Shown here: in pieces, positions 1 through 7,696 of the stretch
Layout of the letters: each line of letters begins with the position of its first letter
Numbering within the stretch: the first letter of the stretch is position 1
Origin: Kosakonia sp. H02
GTDB taxonomy: Bacteria > Pseudomonadota > Gammaproteobacteria > Enterobacterales > Enterobacteriaceae
Direction: 5' to 3'
DNA: 64,000 nucleotides
Assembly (NCBI GenBank): GCA_030704225.1
Contig: CP131915.1
Coordinates: forward strand, 1,364,001 to 1,428,000
The notes under the pieces: model-generated
What the model was told of the DNA's origin: nothing
The model's database searches: none
Seen by the model: only the letters and a program-made list of their open reading frames with translations
Program-made: the position numbers and the translations under genes

Positions 1-184
1 GGCCGATAGTCTGGCTAAATACCTGGCCGACATTGGAAGCCGGATCGGTACTCACCAGAAGTGTTCTCTTGCCCTTATCGGCCAGCCATACCGCAGTAGC
101 ACAGGCCAGAGATGTTTTACCCACGCCACCTTTGCCGGTGAAGAAGATGAACGGGGGAATGTCTTTTAAAAATGGCATATTCAT
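1..184 (-). CDS. arsA: ArsA arsenite-transport ATPase (N-terminal part, runs off window)
   Basis: ArsA is the ATPase that drives arsenite export together with the ArsB membrane pump and receives As(III) from ArsD. Only the first 61 codons are inside the window; the gene continues past base 1. The visible part carries the deviant Walker A loop GKGGVGKT at about residues 17-24, followed by the LLVSTDPASNVGQ stretch (switch I aspartate) that is typical of the ArsA/GET3 family. The start at 184 is 20 bases downstream of the arsD stop, in the same direction, so both are in one operon. A second ATG two codons later is possible. Confidence 0.9.
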   Translation of the reverse strand, partial: MNMPFLKDIPPFIFFTGKGGVGKTSLACATAVWLADKGKRTLLVSTDPASNVGQVFSQTIG

Positions 185-204
185 CAGTGATAGCTCCTCT
201 GGAA

Positions 205-567
205 TTAAGGCATACTTGGAATGCTGCAGCAGCGTGGTTGCGTGCTGTCCTCACTCCAGTCCTGAGTAAGCGGAATACCTGCCCAGCGGGCGATATCTTC
301 ACGAGTCGGGAGTTTGCCTGCCATTACCAGCTTGCCGTCAAGTAAGGTGACAGGGAGGGATTCCATCCCTGATGAGTTCAGGAACTCTTTGATGACAGGC
401 GTATTCAGGAACTGCTGCGGATTCTTCGCGAGGCTGTAACGCTGAATATCAACGCCATTTTTTTTCGCCCATTCGGCGCTGGCGTTCCATTTGACGGCTT
501 CGTCACTGACCACAACGCTACTGGTTGCACAGCAGCCTGCAGCTTCAAAGATCTCAATTTTTGACAT
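205..567 (-). CDS. arsD: ArsD arsenic metallochaperone
   Basis: The protein has 120 residues, the usual ArsD length. ArsD carries As(III) to ArsA and is also a weak repressor in characterised ars operons. The vicinal pair Cys12-Cys13 (GCC at residues 11-13), essential in the family, is present, and a second pair is near the C terminus (about Cys113-Cys114). Cys18 of the plasmid R773 protein is absent. The gene is followed directly by arsA. Its Shine-Dalgarno GAGG lies inside one arm of a perfect 14-bp inverted repeat, reported separately. Confidence 0.92.
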   Translation of the reverse strand: MSKIEIFEAAGCCATSSVVVSDEAVKWNASAEWAKKNGVDIQRYSLAKNPQQFLNTPVIKEFLNSSGMESLPVTLLDGKLVMAGKLPTREDIARWAGIPLTQDWSEDSTQPRCCSIPSMP

Positions 568-572
568 GGAAT

Positions 573-616
573 GTTTACCTCAGTGTTTAGTCATTTGGCT
601 TTACACTGAGGTAAAC
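573..616 (-). promoter_or_regulatory. Perfect 14-bp inverted repeat covering the arsD ribosome binding site
   Basis: GTTTACCTCAGTGT at 573-586 and its exact complement ACACTGAGGTAAAC at 603-616 are separated by 16 bases. On the minus strand the second arm holds the GAGG that precedes the arsD ATG by 10 bases, so a transcript hairpin would hide the ribosome binding site. There is no U tract, so it does not look like an intrinsic terminator. It could instead be a protein operator (ArsR or ArsD) or part of a sigma-factor-dependent promoter; the sequence alone does not decide. Confidence 0.6.
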
Positions 617-642
617 GAAGGTGGTGGGAAAAAGATGCGCGA

Positions 643-1188
643 TTAATTCATTTTTTTGTGGCAGCAGACGGGAGACGTGTCATCCGCCTCAATCTGACAA
701 AGTTCTGTCATCGTTTCTTTCAGGTGCTTTCTGGCCCGAAGCAGACGGGATTTAAACGCCGTAAGCGAGATTCCCAGTTCATCGGCCAGAGACTGCTGGG
801 GACGCCGGTTAAGGTCGGTATCTTCAATCAACCACCGCTCATCTTCGGATAAAGCCTGTAATGTTTCAGGCAGGCAAATATCCAGCGTTGAGATTGCATC
901 AGGGGATGCGTCTGTTAATGGGGCATCTTCTTCCAGCTCAACAAACTCCCTGGTGGTGCGGTACTCATCAATCAGCAGATTCCTCGCCGCCCGATACAGC
1001 CAGGCTCGCGGATTCTCCATCTCGCAGAAACTGTCTGAATGAGCGCGGGCACGCAGGAATAGCTCTTGCATAAGGTCAGCTGCTTTTTCGCTATCGCCAG
1101 TCTTTGATGTCAGAAAGCGAGATAGTTCGGCTTCATGTTGCCGCCAGAACACGCGCATGCAGTTGTTGAATGCCGTTATATCAATCAT
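643..1188 (-). CDS. ECF-type RNA polymerase sigma factor in ars operon
   Basis: This 181-residue protein has sigma region 2 at about residues 15-75 (ADLMQELFLRA, then NPRAWLYRAARNLLIDEYR) and region 4 at about 110-160 (ending LGISLTAFKSRLLRARKHLKE), the layout of group 4 (ECF) sigma factors. The C-terminal tail is cysteine-rich (ELC ... VCCHKK), reminiscent of SigZ-like ECF factors that end in a CC motif. I chose the ATG at 1188 because GAGGG precedes it by 5 bases; a TTG at 1200 would overlap arsH. The gene sits 8 bases after arsH, and no anti-sigma gene is visible. Its target promoters are unknown; arsenic-responsive control is an inference from position and the Cys tail. Confidence 0.85.
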   Translation of the reverse strand: MIDITAFNNCMRVFWRQHEAELSRFLTSKTGDSEKAADLMQELFLRARAHSDSFCEMENPRAWLYRAARNLLIDEYRTTREFVELEEDAPLTDASPDAISTLDICLPETLQALSEDERWLIEDTDLNRRPQQSLADELGISLTAFKSRLLRARKHLKETMTELCQIEADDTSPVCCHKKMN

Positions 1189-1196
1189 ACCAGCCC

Positions 1197-1910
1197 TCAA
1201 ATTTTGCTCTGATTAACCCGCCGGGAAAGTTCTTCTGCCGATTCTTTTCGTTCGCTGTAGCGATCAACGAGATAGGCTGAGTTGCCTCTGGTCAGCAGGG
1301 TAAATTTCACCAGTTCTTCCATCACATCCACGATACGGTCGTAGTACGATGACGGCTTCATGCGTCCGTCTTCATCAAACTCCTGCCAGGCTTTTGCCAC
1401 AGAGGACTGATTCGGGATGGTGATCATCCGCATCCAGCGGCCAAGAATACGCATCTGGTTAACGGCATTGAAGGACTGAGAGCCACCGCAGACCTGCATT
1501 ACGGCCAGCGTTTTCCCCTGAGAAGGGCGAACAGCGCCTTCCGAAAGTGGTATCCAGTCAATCTGGGCTTTCATGATGCCGGTCATCGCACCATGGCGTT
1601 CAGGGGAACACCACACCATCCCTTCAGACCAACGAACCAGCTCGCGCAGTTCCATGACTTTAGGATGCGAGTCAGGCGCATCATCAGGAAGAGGCAAGCC
1701 AGAAGGATTGAAGATCCGCACTTCTGCACCCATGGCGGTCAGTAACCTTGCCGCTTCTTCCGTTGCCAGTCGGCTGTAGGAACGTTCGCGCACAGAGCCG
1801 TACAACATGAGGATGCGTGGAGGATGGGGAACGGCAGGAACACCGAATCTTGCCTCTGTGATTGAGGTGTCGAACAAACCCGAATCAACATTCTTAAGAT
1901 CACCTGTCAT
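1197..1910 (-). CDS. arsH: ArsH NADPH-dependent FMN oxidoreductase
   Basis: ArsH belongs to the flavodoxin-like NADPH:FMN reductases. Family members oxidise trivalent organoarsenicals and give resistance to methylarsenite. The FMN phosphate loop GSVRERSYSR is at about residues 38-47, and the ArsH signature around SPERHGAMTGIMKAQIDW is at about 101-118. Length (237 aa) is normal. It lies one base from arsR and 8 bases from the sigma factor gene, so the genes arsR-arsH-sigma form a transcriptional unit. Confidence 0.93.
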   Translation of the reverse strand: MTGDLKNVDSGLFDTSITEARFGVPAVPHPPRILMLYGSVRERSYSRLATEEAARLLTAMGAEVRIFNPSGLPLPDDAPDSHPKVMELRELVRWSEGMVWCSPERHGAMTGIMKAQIDWIPLSEGAVRPSQGKTLAVMQVCGGSQSFNAVNQMRILGRWMRMITIPNQSSVAKAWQEFDEDGRMKPSSYYDRIVDVMEELVKFTLLTRGNSAYLVDRYSERKESAEELSRRVNQSKI

Positions 1911-1911
1911 T

Positions 1912-2235
1912 TTACTTCTCCGTCTTCTGGGGCATGGTGAGGTAGTCGTCAGTTCCTAAGCAGCATTCTTCTGTCAGGAAGGCAATCAGAGCCTCAAGGT
2001 TTTCATATCGAGCATGGCAAAAGAGCGTTCTGCCCAGACGTTCCTGGCGTACCAGAGAAACTGATATCAGCGATGAGAGATGATGGCTCAGCGTAGAGGC
2101 AGGGATATCGAGCCGCTTTTGCAGTTCACCAACCGGTAACCCTTCATGTCCGGCTTTAACCAATTCTCTGTACACGCTCAGGCGCGTAGGATGCCCCAGC
2201 TCTTTCAGGGTATCTGCTGCTTTTGAAAGCTCCAT
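1912..2235 (-). CDS. arsR: ArsR-family arsenical repressor
   Basis: This 107-residue winged-helix repressor has its recognition helix region LQKRLDIPASTLSHHLSSL at about residues 38-56. The ELCVCDL metal motif of the R773 ArsR is absent. A vicinal Cys91-Cys92 pair (EECC) near the C terminus suggests the alternative arsenite site described for Acidithiobacillus-type ArsR proteins. I chose the MELSK start (2235) because it fits family length; an upstream ATG at 2307 would add 24 residues that overlap the likely promoter. It is the first gene of the ars operon and should control it. Confidence 0.9.
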   Translation of the reverse strand: MELSKAADTLKELGHPTRLSVYRELVKAGHEGLPVGELQKRLDIPASTLSHHLSSLISVSLVRQERLGRTLFCHARYENLEALIAFLTEECCLGTDDYLTMPQKTEK

Positions 2236-2300
2236 CTGTATCTCATTTCTATATTTCCGGAATTGTAGAAATATATCTAATTTCCTTTCCTGGTAAAAGA
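2236..2300 (-). promoter_or_regulatory. Probable ArsR operator/promoter region
   Basis: The AT-rich stretch upstream of arsR contains near-dyad halves on the minus strand (ATATTTCTACAATT, then GGAAATATAGAAAT), the type of imperfect palindrome bound by ArsR proteins over their own promoter. Exact operator borders cannot be set by eye. Confidence 0.4.
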
Positions 2301-2365
2301 GGGGCAATGGTCGATGTCGGCACGCTCAGATTTAATCTACGAACTCTACCGACCGAAACTGTCTC

Positions 2366-2758
2366 TTAAACGTCTAACACATAAATCAAGTCGCTACATT
2401 TCGGACAAACCTTGTCCCCATGCCAGTGAGTATCGCACCAGCAGCATCGCCATTGCCGTATCGTCGTGTTAGTAGGTCGAAGGCGCATTTCTGAAGGCGG
2501 GATAGTTTTTGGCGAGGTTTGTTCTGGTACTGTTTGGAGCTTGTTAAATCGACAAGTTTTAAGCCGAGCAACATTGTTGATATGCCTCGGTATGTGCACA
2601 AACGTTCTTGTAGTTGTCAGAGGATCAAACTGAACACCGATCTGCAGTTTGCAGTAAATACAAAGCAATGAATCAAAATCAACCTGTTGAACAGATTCTG
2701 GTGTAACCCATTCACCATCTACGGTGACGGCGTGAGTGGCTAAGACGAAGTAATTCAT
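2366..2758 (-). CDS. Zinc-ribbon protein of island core, function unknown
   Basis: This protein of about 130 residues has two Cys pairs near the middle and end: CIYC at about residues 34-37, and a C-terminal CCWC ... CPKC pair about 13 residues apart, which looks like a zinc ribbon (CxxC-x13-CxxC). I recognise no catalytic domain. Genes of this kind often sit next to YagK/inovirus-Gp2-type replication genes in enterobacterial islands. The ATG at 2758 is 6 bases from GGAG; an adjacent ATG at 2761 is the alternative. Confidence 0.6.
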   Translation of the reverse strand: MNYFVLATHAVTVDGEWVTPESVQQVDFDSLLCIYCKLQIGVQFDPLTTTRTFVHIPRHINNVARLKTCRFNKLQTVPEQTSPKTIPPSEMRLRPTNTTIRQWRCCWCDTHWHGDKVCPKCSDLIYVLDV

Positions 2759-2777
2759 CATGAACTCCGTAACAAAT

Positions 2778-2807
2778 GAAAAAAGCCAGCATGGTTAGCT
2801 GGCTTTG
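2778..2807 (-). terminator. Intrinsic terminator after the replication gene
   Basis: Read on the minus strand, AAAGCCAGC and GCTGGCTTT form a 9-bp stem with a 7-base loop followed by a T run. It lies between the HUH replication gene and the zinc-ribbon gene, and should stop or reduce transcription from the former. Confidence 0.7.
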
Positions 2808-2868
2808 TAGATAGAAGGGGGAAGGAAGCATTACCGACAGTTACAACAGGTTAGGTTTACCGGCCTGT

Positions 2869-3888
2869 TTATGCTCTCTTCCTTTTTTTCAATGAACGTA
2901 CTTCTCCGCGACCAAAGGTTCTGGCATTACCCGGAAGAACCAGACGTGCACAGGCATCGATTTTGGTGATGTAACTTAGCGCCTTAAGTAACCCCTTGTC
3001 CTTACTACTGTCACCGCGTTTCAGTTTGCCGAGGCAGCAGTCCTCATAACGCTCTTTGTAAGCGTTGCAGTTGTAGAACATGCCTTTACCTTTAGTAATA
3101 GTTTCATTCCAGTATCTCCCGAAAGCATGAGCAATCACGCCATCCTGTTGTGCCTTATTACCATTTAAGATAAATAGCATGTGGTAATGAAATTTACGTT
3201 GTGGGCCATATTCCAGTTTCCATACCGTCCCGAGGACATGGCGAAATATTGGATTCTTTTGCATATTGCGAAACAGCTGCTGACGGTGCTTACGGGCATC
3301 ATCAGCAGTGATATCAGCTTTGTGCTCATTTGCCCATGATAAATCAACCCGCAAGACCAGCAGCCGGGAATGACGCTCCTGCAGATGTCTGATGTAATTC
3401 ATCACTCCCTTCAGATTTTTAACCGAAGCCCTCTGGTACTTTCTGCATGCTTTTTTAAATCCTGCCTGGCTCACAGTAAACCGGTAATCCTGTATCAGCT
3501 TATTCAGCATTTCTGCTGTGGTAACAGTGTCTGCCCCTGCTATTTTCCCGTTATGGACACGCGAATATAAATCGGCGCTAGTAAATAAACGCTGGAAGGT
3601 AGCTATACGTGGATTAGCTATTCGTACTTTCATTGCATCTTGTGGCAACATATTGAGATAACGGATGGCATCAAGAATGGTGGCTGACTCAGCACTCTCT
3701 TTGTATCCTGATCGGTTATACAGAATAGCGAAAGGTAACTTACGTCCTCTGCTGATAGTTTTAAGACAACTGTCCAGTTGTTCTAATCTGAATCTAAATT
3801 CATTGTCATCGGATATGGTGACATAGGGAGTGTTATTCTCAATGTGATATTCAGCATGAGATAACAGGAATGATTCTGGTAAGTCCAT
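2869..3888 (-). CDS. YagK/inovirus Gp2-type HUH replication protein
   Basis: This 339-residue protein resembles the YagK/YfjJ C-terminal-domain family, also called inovirus Gp2, which are rolling-circle replication initiators of small phages and satellites. The metal-binding HUH signature is visible as FHYHMLFI at about residues 234-241. A conserved region YWNETITKGKGMFYNCNAYKE follows (residues about 262-282), and a basic tail (RSLKKRKRA) ends the protein. The candidate catalytic tyrosines lie after the HUH motif (for example in the YITKIDAC region, about residue 308). It probably nicks and replicates an excised form of the island; this is inferred from the family. Confidence 0.75.
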   Translation of the reverse strand: MDLPESFLLSHAEYHIENNTPYVTISDDNEFRFRLEQLDSCLKTISRGRKLPFAILYNRSGYKESAESATILDAIRYLNMLPQDAMKVRIANPRIATFQRLFTSADLYSRVHNGKIAGADTVTTAEMLNKLIQDYRFTVSQAGFKKACRKYQRASVKNLKGVMNYIRHLQERHSRLLVLRVDLSWANEHKADITADDARKHRQQLFRNMQKNPIFRHVLGTVWKLEYGPQRKFHYHMLFILNGNKAQQDGVIAHAFGRYWNETITKGKGMFYNCNAYKERYEDCCLGKLKRGDSSKDKGLLKALSYITKIDACARLVLPGNARTFGRGEVRSLKKRKRA

Positions 3889-4239
3889 ATTGTGTTTCCC
3901 TGAAGCCAGTCAGTAGTGGCTGACTGGCAATGTATTTGTGTGGTTATTGGATGAGTGTCTTTGTCTGATATTCAGTATGAATAGTGACATCAGAGGTAGA
4001 GTATGTGTGATAACAAAGTGTAAGTGTATGACGCTATAATGAGTGTGATAAAACGTGTTTATATGAAGTGATATTGACTTGTGATTGAATGCATTAAAGA
4101 ATAATTGATAATGCATTAAATACAATAATAAATAAACCGACTTTATAAATCACATTAAACTCACACGGCATAAGGCGTGAGAGTATATAAACATGGTGTA
4201 AAGTTAGTAACCCTCACCATCACTATCTTTAGCAGTCTT
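3889..4239. other. AT-rich non-coding region upstream of the replication gene
   Basis: This stretch contains no convincing gene. It is AT-rich and rich in TGTG steps, with a 9-bp direct repeat GTGTGATAA at 4005-4013 and 4043-4051 and related partial copies (AGTGTAAG, GAAGTGAT, CTTGTGAT) around them. Lying just upstream of a replication initiator gene, these repeats could be initiator or regulator binding sites; that is inference. Confidence 0.4.
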
Positions 4240-4443
4240 TTATGCTCTCGGCTCATTAACACGAGCTTCCAGCCACTCTTTTACTTCACGTTCTATCCAG
4301 CGGGAACTGCGGCCAAATTTTACAGGTTTTGGAAACTTTCCTTGCTGTGCCATTTTATAAAACCACTTATCAGACAGACTGGTCAGCTCGGTAATGAAAA
4401 CCATATCAACGAATCGGTCTTTATAAATATCAATCTCTTTCAT
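4240..4443 (-). CDS. alpA: AlpA-family phage/island transcriptional regulator
   Basis: This 67-residue MerR-like helix-turn-helix protein has the AlpA signature: a central SLSDKWFYKMAQQGKFPKPVK helix-turn-helix followed by GRSSRWIEREVKEWL. AlpA proteins activate integrase/excision genes in CP4-57-like elements and act as excisionase-type regulators. I used the MKEIDIY start at 4443; an upstream ATG at 4506 would add 21 residues not typical of the family. It is divergent from the 407-residue gene at 4809 and may bind the phased repeats between them. Confidence 0.85.
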   Translation of the reverse strand: MKEIDIYKDRFVDMVFITELTSLSDKWFYKMAQQGKFPKPVKFGRSSRWIEREVKEWLEARVNEPRA

Positions 4444-4808
4444 GACTTCTCCAAAAGAATTTATCATGAGGACGCCGGGCGGCATCCTTTCAAATGGATA
4501 GGTCATGTATGTATGGTTTTACATTTCTAAGGAGAGTCTCCATAGTAGTTGAAGAGTCATTACTGAAGGCATGCAGGGACAGGTTATGGCCTTTCACTAT
4601 GGCGATAAGGAAACTCACCTTACATACCTGTCTAAAACAAGTTACTTTCTGTGTAATTTGTCAGTAATGCTGGACTTTCCATCAAAAAAAACACTACAAA
4701 AAAACTACGAAAAATCTACTCGTTGACTACGTAATACACTACATCTATTATCAGTATAAAAATAATGGATATACTGTAAATTAAGTCCGCCATTCGAAGA
4801 GGTAAAAG
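4444..4808. other. Divergent intergenic region with helically phased ACTAC repeats
   Basis: No gene is seen here. At 4693-4742 the pentamer ACTAC (once TCTAC) recurs at 4693, 4704, 4715, 4726 and 4738, a spacing of 11, 11, 11 and 12 bases, so all copies lie on the same DNA face. The stretch ends about 66 bases before the start of the 407-residue gene and overlaps its likely promoter. Such phased direct repeats are typical of excisionase/AlpA-like or replication initiator binding arrays. Confidence 0.55.
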
Positions 4809-6032
4809 ATGAGTTTAAGCAAAGGTAAGAATAAGGATTACCGGCTAAAAATAAAAACAAAAAGAGAACTATCCGTTTTTTATTGGTTTGTAATGGAAAA
4901 TAAACCTATGGTCGATCGTTACCGTTCCTCACCTCTAAAAAACATGAAAAGAATAAATTCAATTTACCGAATGAATATACGGGATGCCCCTTTACTATTA
5001 TCTGAAATTGTCAGCGATTATTATTCAGGTGTCCTTGATGCCATACTTTATTATGAAAGAAAAATAGAGTTGTTTCTTGACTCACTTCTTCCGGAGTCAG
5101 AGTTTGAATGGTTCAGGAAAAATGAGCATGCCTGCTATTTTGTGTGGTTAAGCATTAAAAAATATTGTCCTCAACTATCTTCTGAAATGATTAATATCCA
5201 AAAGGAGGTTGCGCCACAAAAATTTAGTCATGTCCATTCCCTGACTGATCTATCCGTTTCTGATAATTTCAACACAAATACTCAGTATGCGATTGCGTTA
5301 GAATCTTTTCTTTCAGAAATAAAATCGCTGCATACACATCCCACATCCCATAAAGAACGTTATAACTCCATTCTGTATTTTATGGATTTAGTCCCAGCAT
5401 ACTTCATTGATAAATTATCATTTATAAAAAATATAAGATCCCAATGGGATAGTAAATTTAAAGCAAAACGTAAGTTAAGCATTCCCATGGACAATACAGA
5501 GTTATGCCAGTGGGCCTGGGAATATATGAAAAACAAACCGTCCAGAAGAATGCGTATTTACGACCAAAGCACAGACACCCCGGAGAAGAGTGTTGCATTA
5601 TCTGGTGAATATAATATCCACTCAGTATGCACTGCTGACAACAAAGATGATATCTGCAATCAGAATATGTCAGAAAGTACTTCACAGGAAGATTACGATA
5701 AATCAACCGGCAATGACGCCGCTAGTGATAAGAATTCAGGGCATGAAAGTGGCACAAAAAAGGTTAGTTACAGAACCATAGACCTTTCTCCGGAAGATGG
5801 CGGTCTACTTTCCAGTTTTAACAAAATTGGCTGGCATGATGCATTTGAGATCATTCAGCCATCGACACCAAAAGAAACATATTTATCTATCCATGCAGTC
5901 TGGATTTTCTATGTTGGAGGAACTTACATCGAACCAGAACTGTATCAGCAGTTTAAGCGTGCCAGGGATACATACCTTACCCGTAAAAGAAAAATAAAAA
6001 GAATCAGTAACAAACTACAGCTAATAAATTAG
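4809..6032 (+). CDS. Hypothetical island protein (407 aa)
   Basis: I do not recognise this protein. It starts with a basic segment (SLSKGKNKDYRLKIKTKREL), has a mostly helical first part of about 250 residues rich in aromatic residues, a polar Ser/Asp/Asn-rich linker at about 265-320, and a C-terminal part ending in a basic KRKIKRISNK tail. There is no signal peptide or membrane segment. GAGG lies 6 bases before the ATG. Base composition is clearly AT-richer than the host genes downstream, which fits island DNA. Its position behind AlpA and the phased repeats suggests a role in island maintenance, which I cannot show. Confidence 0.6.
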   Translation: MSLSKGKNKDYRLKIKTKRELSVFYWFVMENKPMVDRYRSSPLKNMKRINSIYRMNIRDAPLLLSEIVSDYYSGVLDAILYYERKIELFLDSLLPESEFEWFRKNEHACYFVWLSIKKYCPQLSSEMINIQKEVAPQKFSHVHSLTDLSVSDNFNTNTQYAIALESFLSEIKSLHTHPTSHKERYNSILYFMDLVPAYFIDKLSFIKNIRSQWDSKFKAKRKLSIPMDNTELCQWAWEYMKNKPSRRMRIYDQSTDTPEKSVALSGEYNIHSVCTADNKDDICNQNMSESTSQEDYDKSTGNDAASDKNSGHESGTKKVSYRTIDLSPEDGGLLSSFNKIGWHDAFEIIQPSTPKETYLSIHAVWIFYVGGTYIEPELYQQFKRARDTYLTRKRKIKRISNKLQLIN

Positions 6033-6388
6033 CTAGTGGGGAATTGGTGATCTTATTACTCAGGATAAATTACCCCATAAAAGTGCCTTGAAAGCACTCC
6101 ACATATTTTCACACCTATATTACCCCCATGAAGCCGCGCCGGTATGTATTACTGGTGTGGCTTCTGTACATTGATCTGTTGTGCCGATCGATACTTAAAT
6201 CATGATAGCTAATGACTATTAATAATCATGTATCGATCGTTTTAATGATAGATTCAAACGATCAATTTTCTGAAACTGATCTGTATTAACGATTATCTGC
6301 TAGCTCATTTTATCAATACGATCAGCCTGCTCCCCTTAACACGGAAGCGGGCTTTTTTGTATCTAAATCATCAGGAAAGGAAACCAAA
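6033..6388. other. Non-coding region with inverted repeats and a terminator
   Basis: No gene is supported here. A perfect 10-bp inverted repeat, CGATCGATAC (6185-6194) and GTATCGATCG (6230-6239), encloses further ATCATG/CATGAT motifs, and GATC-containing words recur up to about 6322. A hairpin with a T run at about 6328-6356 (GCCTGCT ... AGCGGGC then TTTTTT) looks like a rightward terminator, so a short transcript could end here just before the secreted-protein genes. Confidence 0.45.
6328..6356 (+). terminator. Rightward intrinsic terminator
   Basis: An imperfect GC-rich stem (GCCTGCT pairing with AGCGGGC through a G-T pair) is followed by six T residues. It precedes the secreted-protein gene at 6389 and would terminate transcription coming from the non-coding region or the 407-residue gene. 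Confidence 0.55.
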
Positions 6389-6823
6389 ATGCTCAGAAAC
6401 TATTATGCAACTCTGGCTGGATTACTGCTGCTTAGCCACAGTGCCAGCGCCGTACAGGCTGACCAGCAATGGGGTGACTGGTACGGGAACATCAGCGCCA
6501 TGGAGTTTGAACTCAATACTCAAAATGCTTCAGGCGAAGTGCTCACACTGACCTGCACAAGCGGAAAGCTGGCTGCTGCTTACAGCGTACCTGCGGAGGA
6601 TTACCGCATCTCGTCACAAACAGGGCTTTCTGATCCTGGAGTCAGTATCAATGGTACAAACCATCCTCTGGATAAAACGACCTTTACTGCGTTAAAAGCG
6701 ACAAGTGAAAAAGACGTAATAAAAATGACCTCAATGAATGCCGCTATCTCTAAAAAATTCAGCGCCAAAGGGCTGAATGAAGCACTGGCTGATATCACAT
6801 GGCAGGACTGTATTAATAACTAA
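6389..6823 (+). CDS. Secreted island protein, function unknown (144 aa)
   Basis: The protein begins with a clear Sec signal peptide (MLRNYYATLAGLLLLSHSASA, probable cleavage after ASA). The mature part of about 120 residues contains one Cys near the middle (LTCTSGK) and one near the end (QDCINN), which could form a disulfide in the periplasm. I recognise no family. AGGAAAGGAAACC precedes the start. It lies 19 bases before the next secreted-protein gene, and the two appear to be co-transcribed. Confidence 0.65.
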   Translation: MLRNYYATLAGLLLLSHSASAVQADQQWGDWYGNISAMEFELNTQNASGEVLTLTCTSGKLAAAYSVPAEDYRISSQTGLSDPGVSINGTNHPLDKTTFTALKATSEKDVIKMTSMNAAISKKFSAKGLNEALADITWQDCINN

Positions 6824-6842
6824 TAAACTGAAAGGAAACCTT

Positions 6843-7646
6843 ATGCGTAAACTCGTTGTTTTATCTCTCAGCTCTGCAGCACTGTTTATTCCATTGGTCT
6901 CGTCTGCAATGACAATTCACGGCGACATACATCCCGAACGCTATACCTTCTTTCTGACTCAGGAAGGCAGTAATCAACTGAAACAGGCAAATGACCGGAT
7001 AGCGAAGAACCCGCAGGCTTATACGCTTGATGTGAATCACACCGGCATTCAACCCTTTGACGCTGTTCGCTGGGACGGGAAGCCTGTAAAAGCTGTCACC
7101 TGCGTCTTGGTAGACGGCGTGATGATGGGACAAAAAGCCACGTGGTCACAATGTAAAGACGAGAGCGGTGCTGAGTATTTCGGCAATAAAGGCTGGCTGG
7201 TACGTGATTATGTGGCAAAAGCCTGTGAAGTCGGAAAATCAGATTGTCCTGTTTATCTTGTGCTTCAGACAGATCCGCCAACCATGCGCAGCGATATGGC
7301 GAATTTCGTACCTGCTCCTAAAAACTTTAATGCTTCGACAAGCCTGACGGATGAAATTAAATCTGAAGGTTGCCAGATGGCGGATAACTCATTTGAACAT
7401 GCCAAAAGTAGTCTGCGTTGTCGTGCCATTAATACCGTGCGTTTCATCCGCAAACAAAATACCGAAGCGGCATATGAAGCTGACTTAACCACCACAACGG
7501 GTGAAGCTCTCACTATGACAGTAGGGTACACCTACGGTAATGCCTCCAGTAAAGAGCCGGGCTGGCGCACAATTTCGGTCAACCAGGGAGACATCATTAC
7601 TGATATCCGTAAGCAAGGCCAGTGGATTCCCAATGGTTATAAATAA
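6843..7646 (+). CDS. Secreted Cys-containing island protein, function unknown (267 aa)
   Basis: The protein has a Sec signal peptide (MRKLVVLSLSSAALFIPLVSSA) and a mature domain with six Cys residues (around TCVLVD, SQCKDE, ACEVGKSDC, EGCQMA, LRCRAI), which fits a disulfide-bonded periplasmic or secreted protein. I chose the start at 6843 because AAAGGAAACCTT precedes it and the signal peptide begins there; the longer frame to 6777 overlaps the previous gene. It is the second gene of a two-gene secreted module inside the island. No enzymatic motif is recognisable. Confidence 0.65.
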   Translation: MRKLVVLSLSSAALFIPLVSSAMTIHGDIHPERYTFFLTQEGSNQLKQANDRIAKNPQAYTLDVNHTGIQPFDAVRWDGKPVKAVTCVLVDGVMMGQKATWSQCKDESGAEYFGNKGWLVRDYVAKACEVGKSDCPVYLVLQTDPPTMRSDMANFVPAPKNFNASTSLTDEIKSEGCQMADNSFEHAKSSLRCRAINTVRFIRKQNTEAAYEADLTTTTGEALTMTVGYTYGNASSKEPGWRTISVNQGDIITDIRKQGQWIPNGYK

Positions 7647-7696
7647 CATTATCAGTGAGATAACTTTTTAACCGGCATTCAGCTAACGGAGGTTCA

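Noticed and set aside
12..302. Plus-strand frames opposite arsA and arsD
   Set aside because: They are shadows of the real minus-strand genes, with no ribosome sites.
573..616. Interpretation of the arsD dyad as an intrinsic terminator
   Set aside because: The 16-base loop is long and no T run follows on either strand; masking of the ribosome site or protein binding fits better.
3910..4125. Minus-strand frame of 71 codons rich in His, Asn and Thr upstream of the HUH gene
   Set aside because: Composition reflects repeated TGTG DNA, no ribosome site, and it lies in the likely control region of the replication gene.
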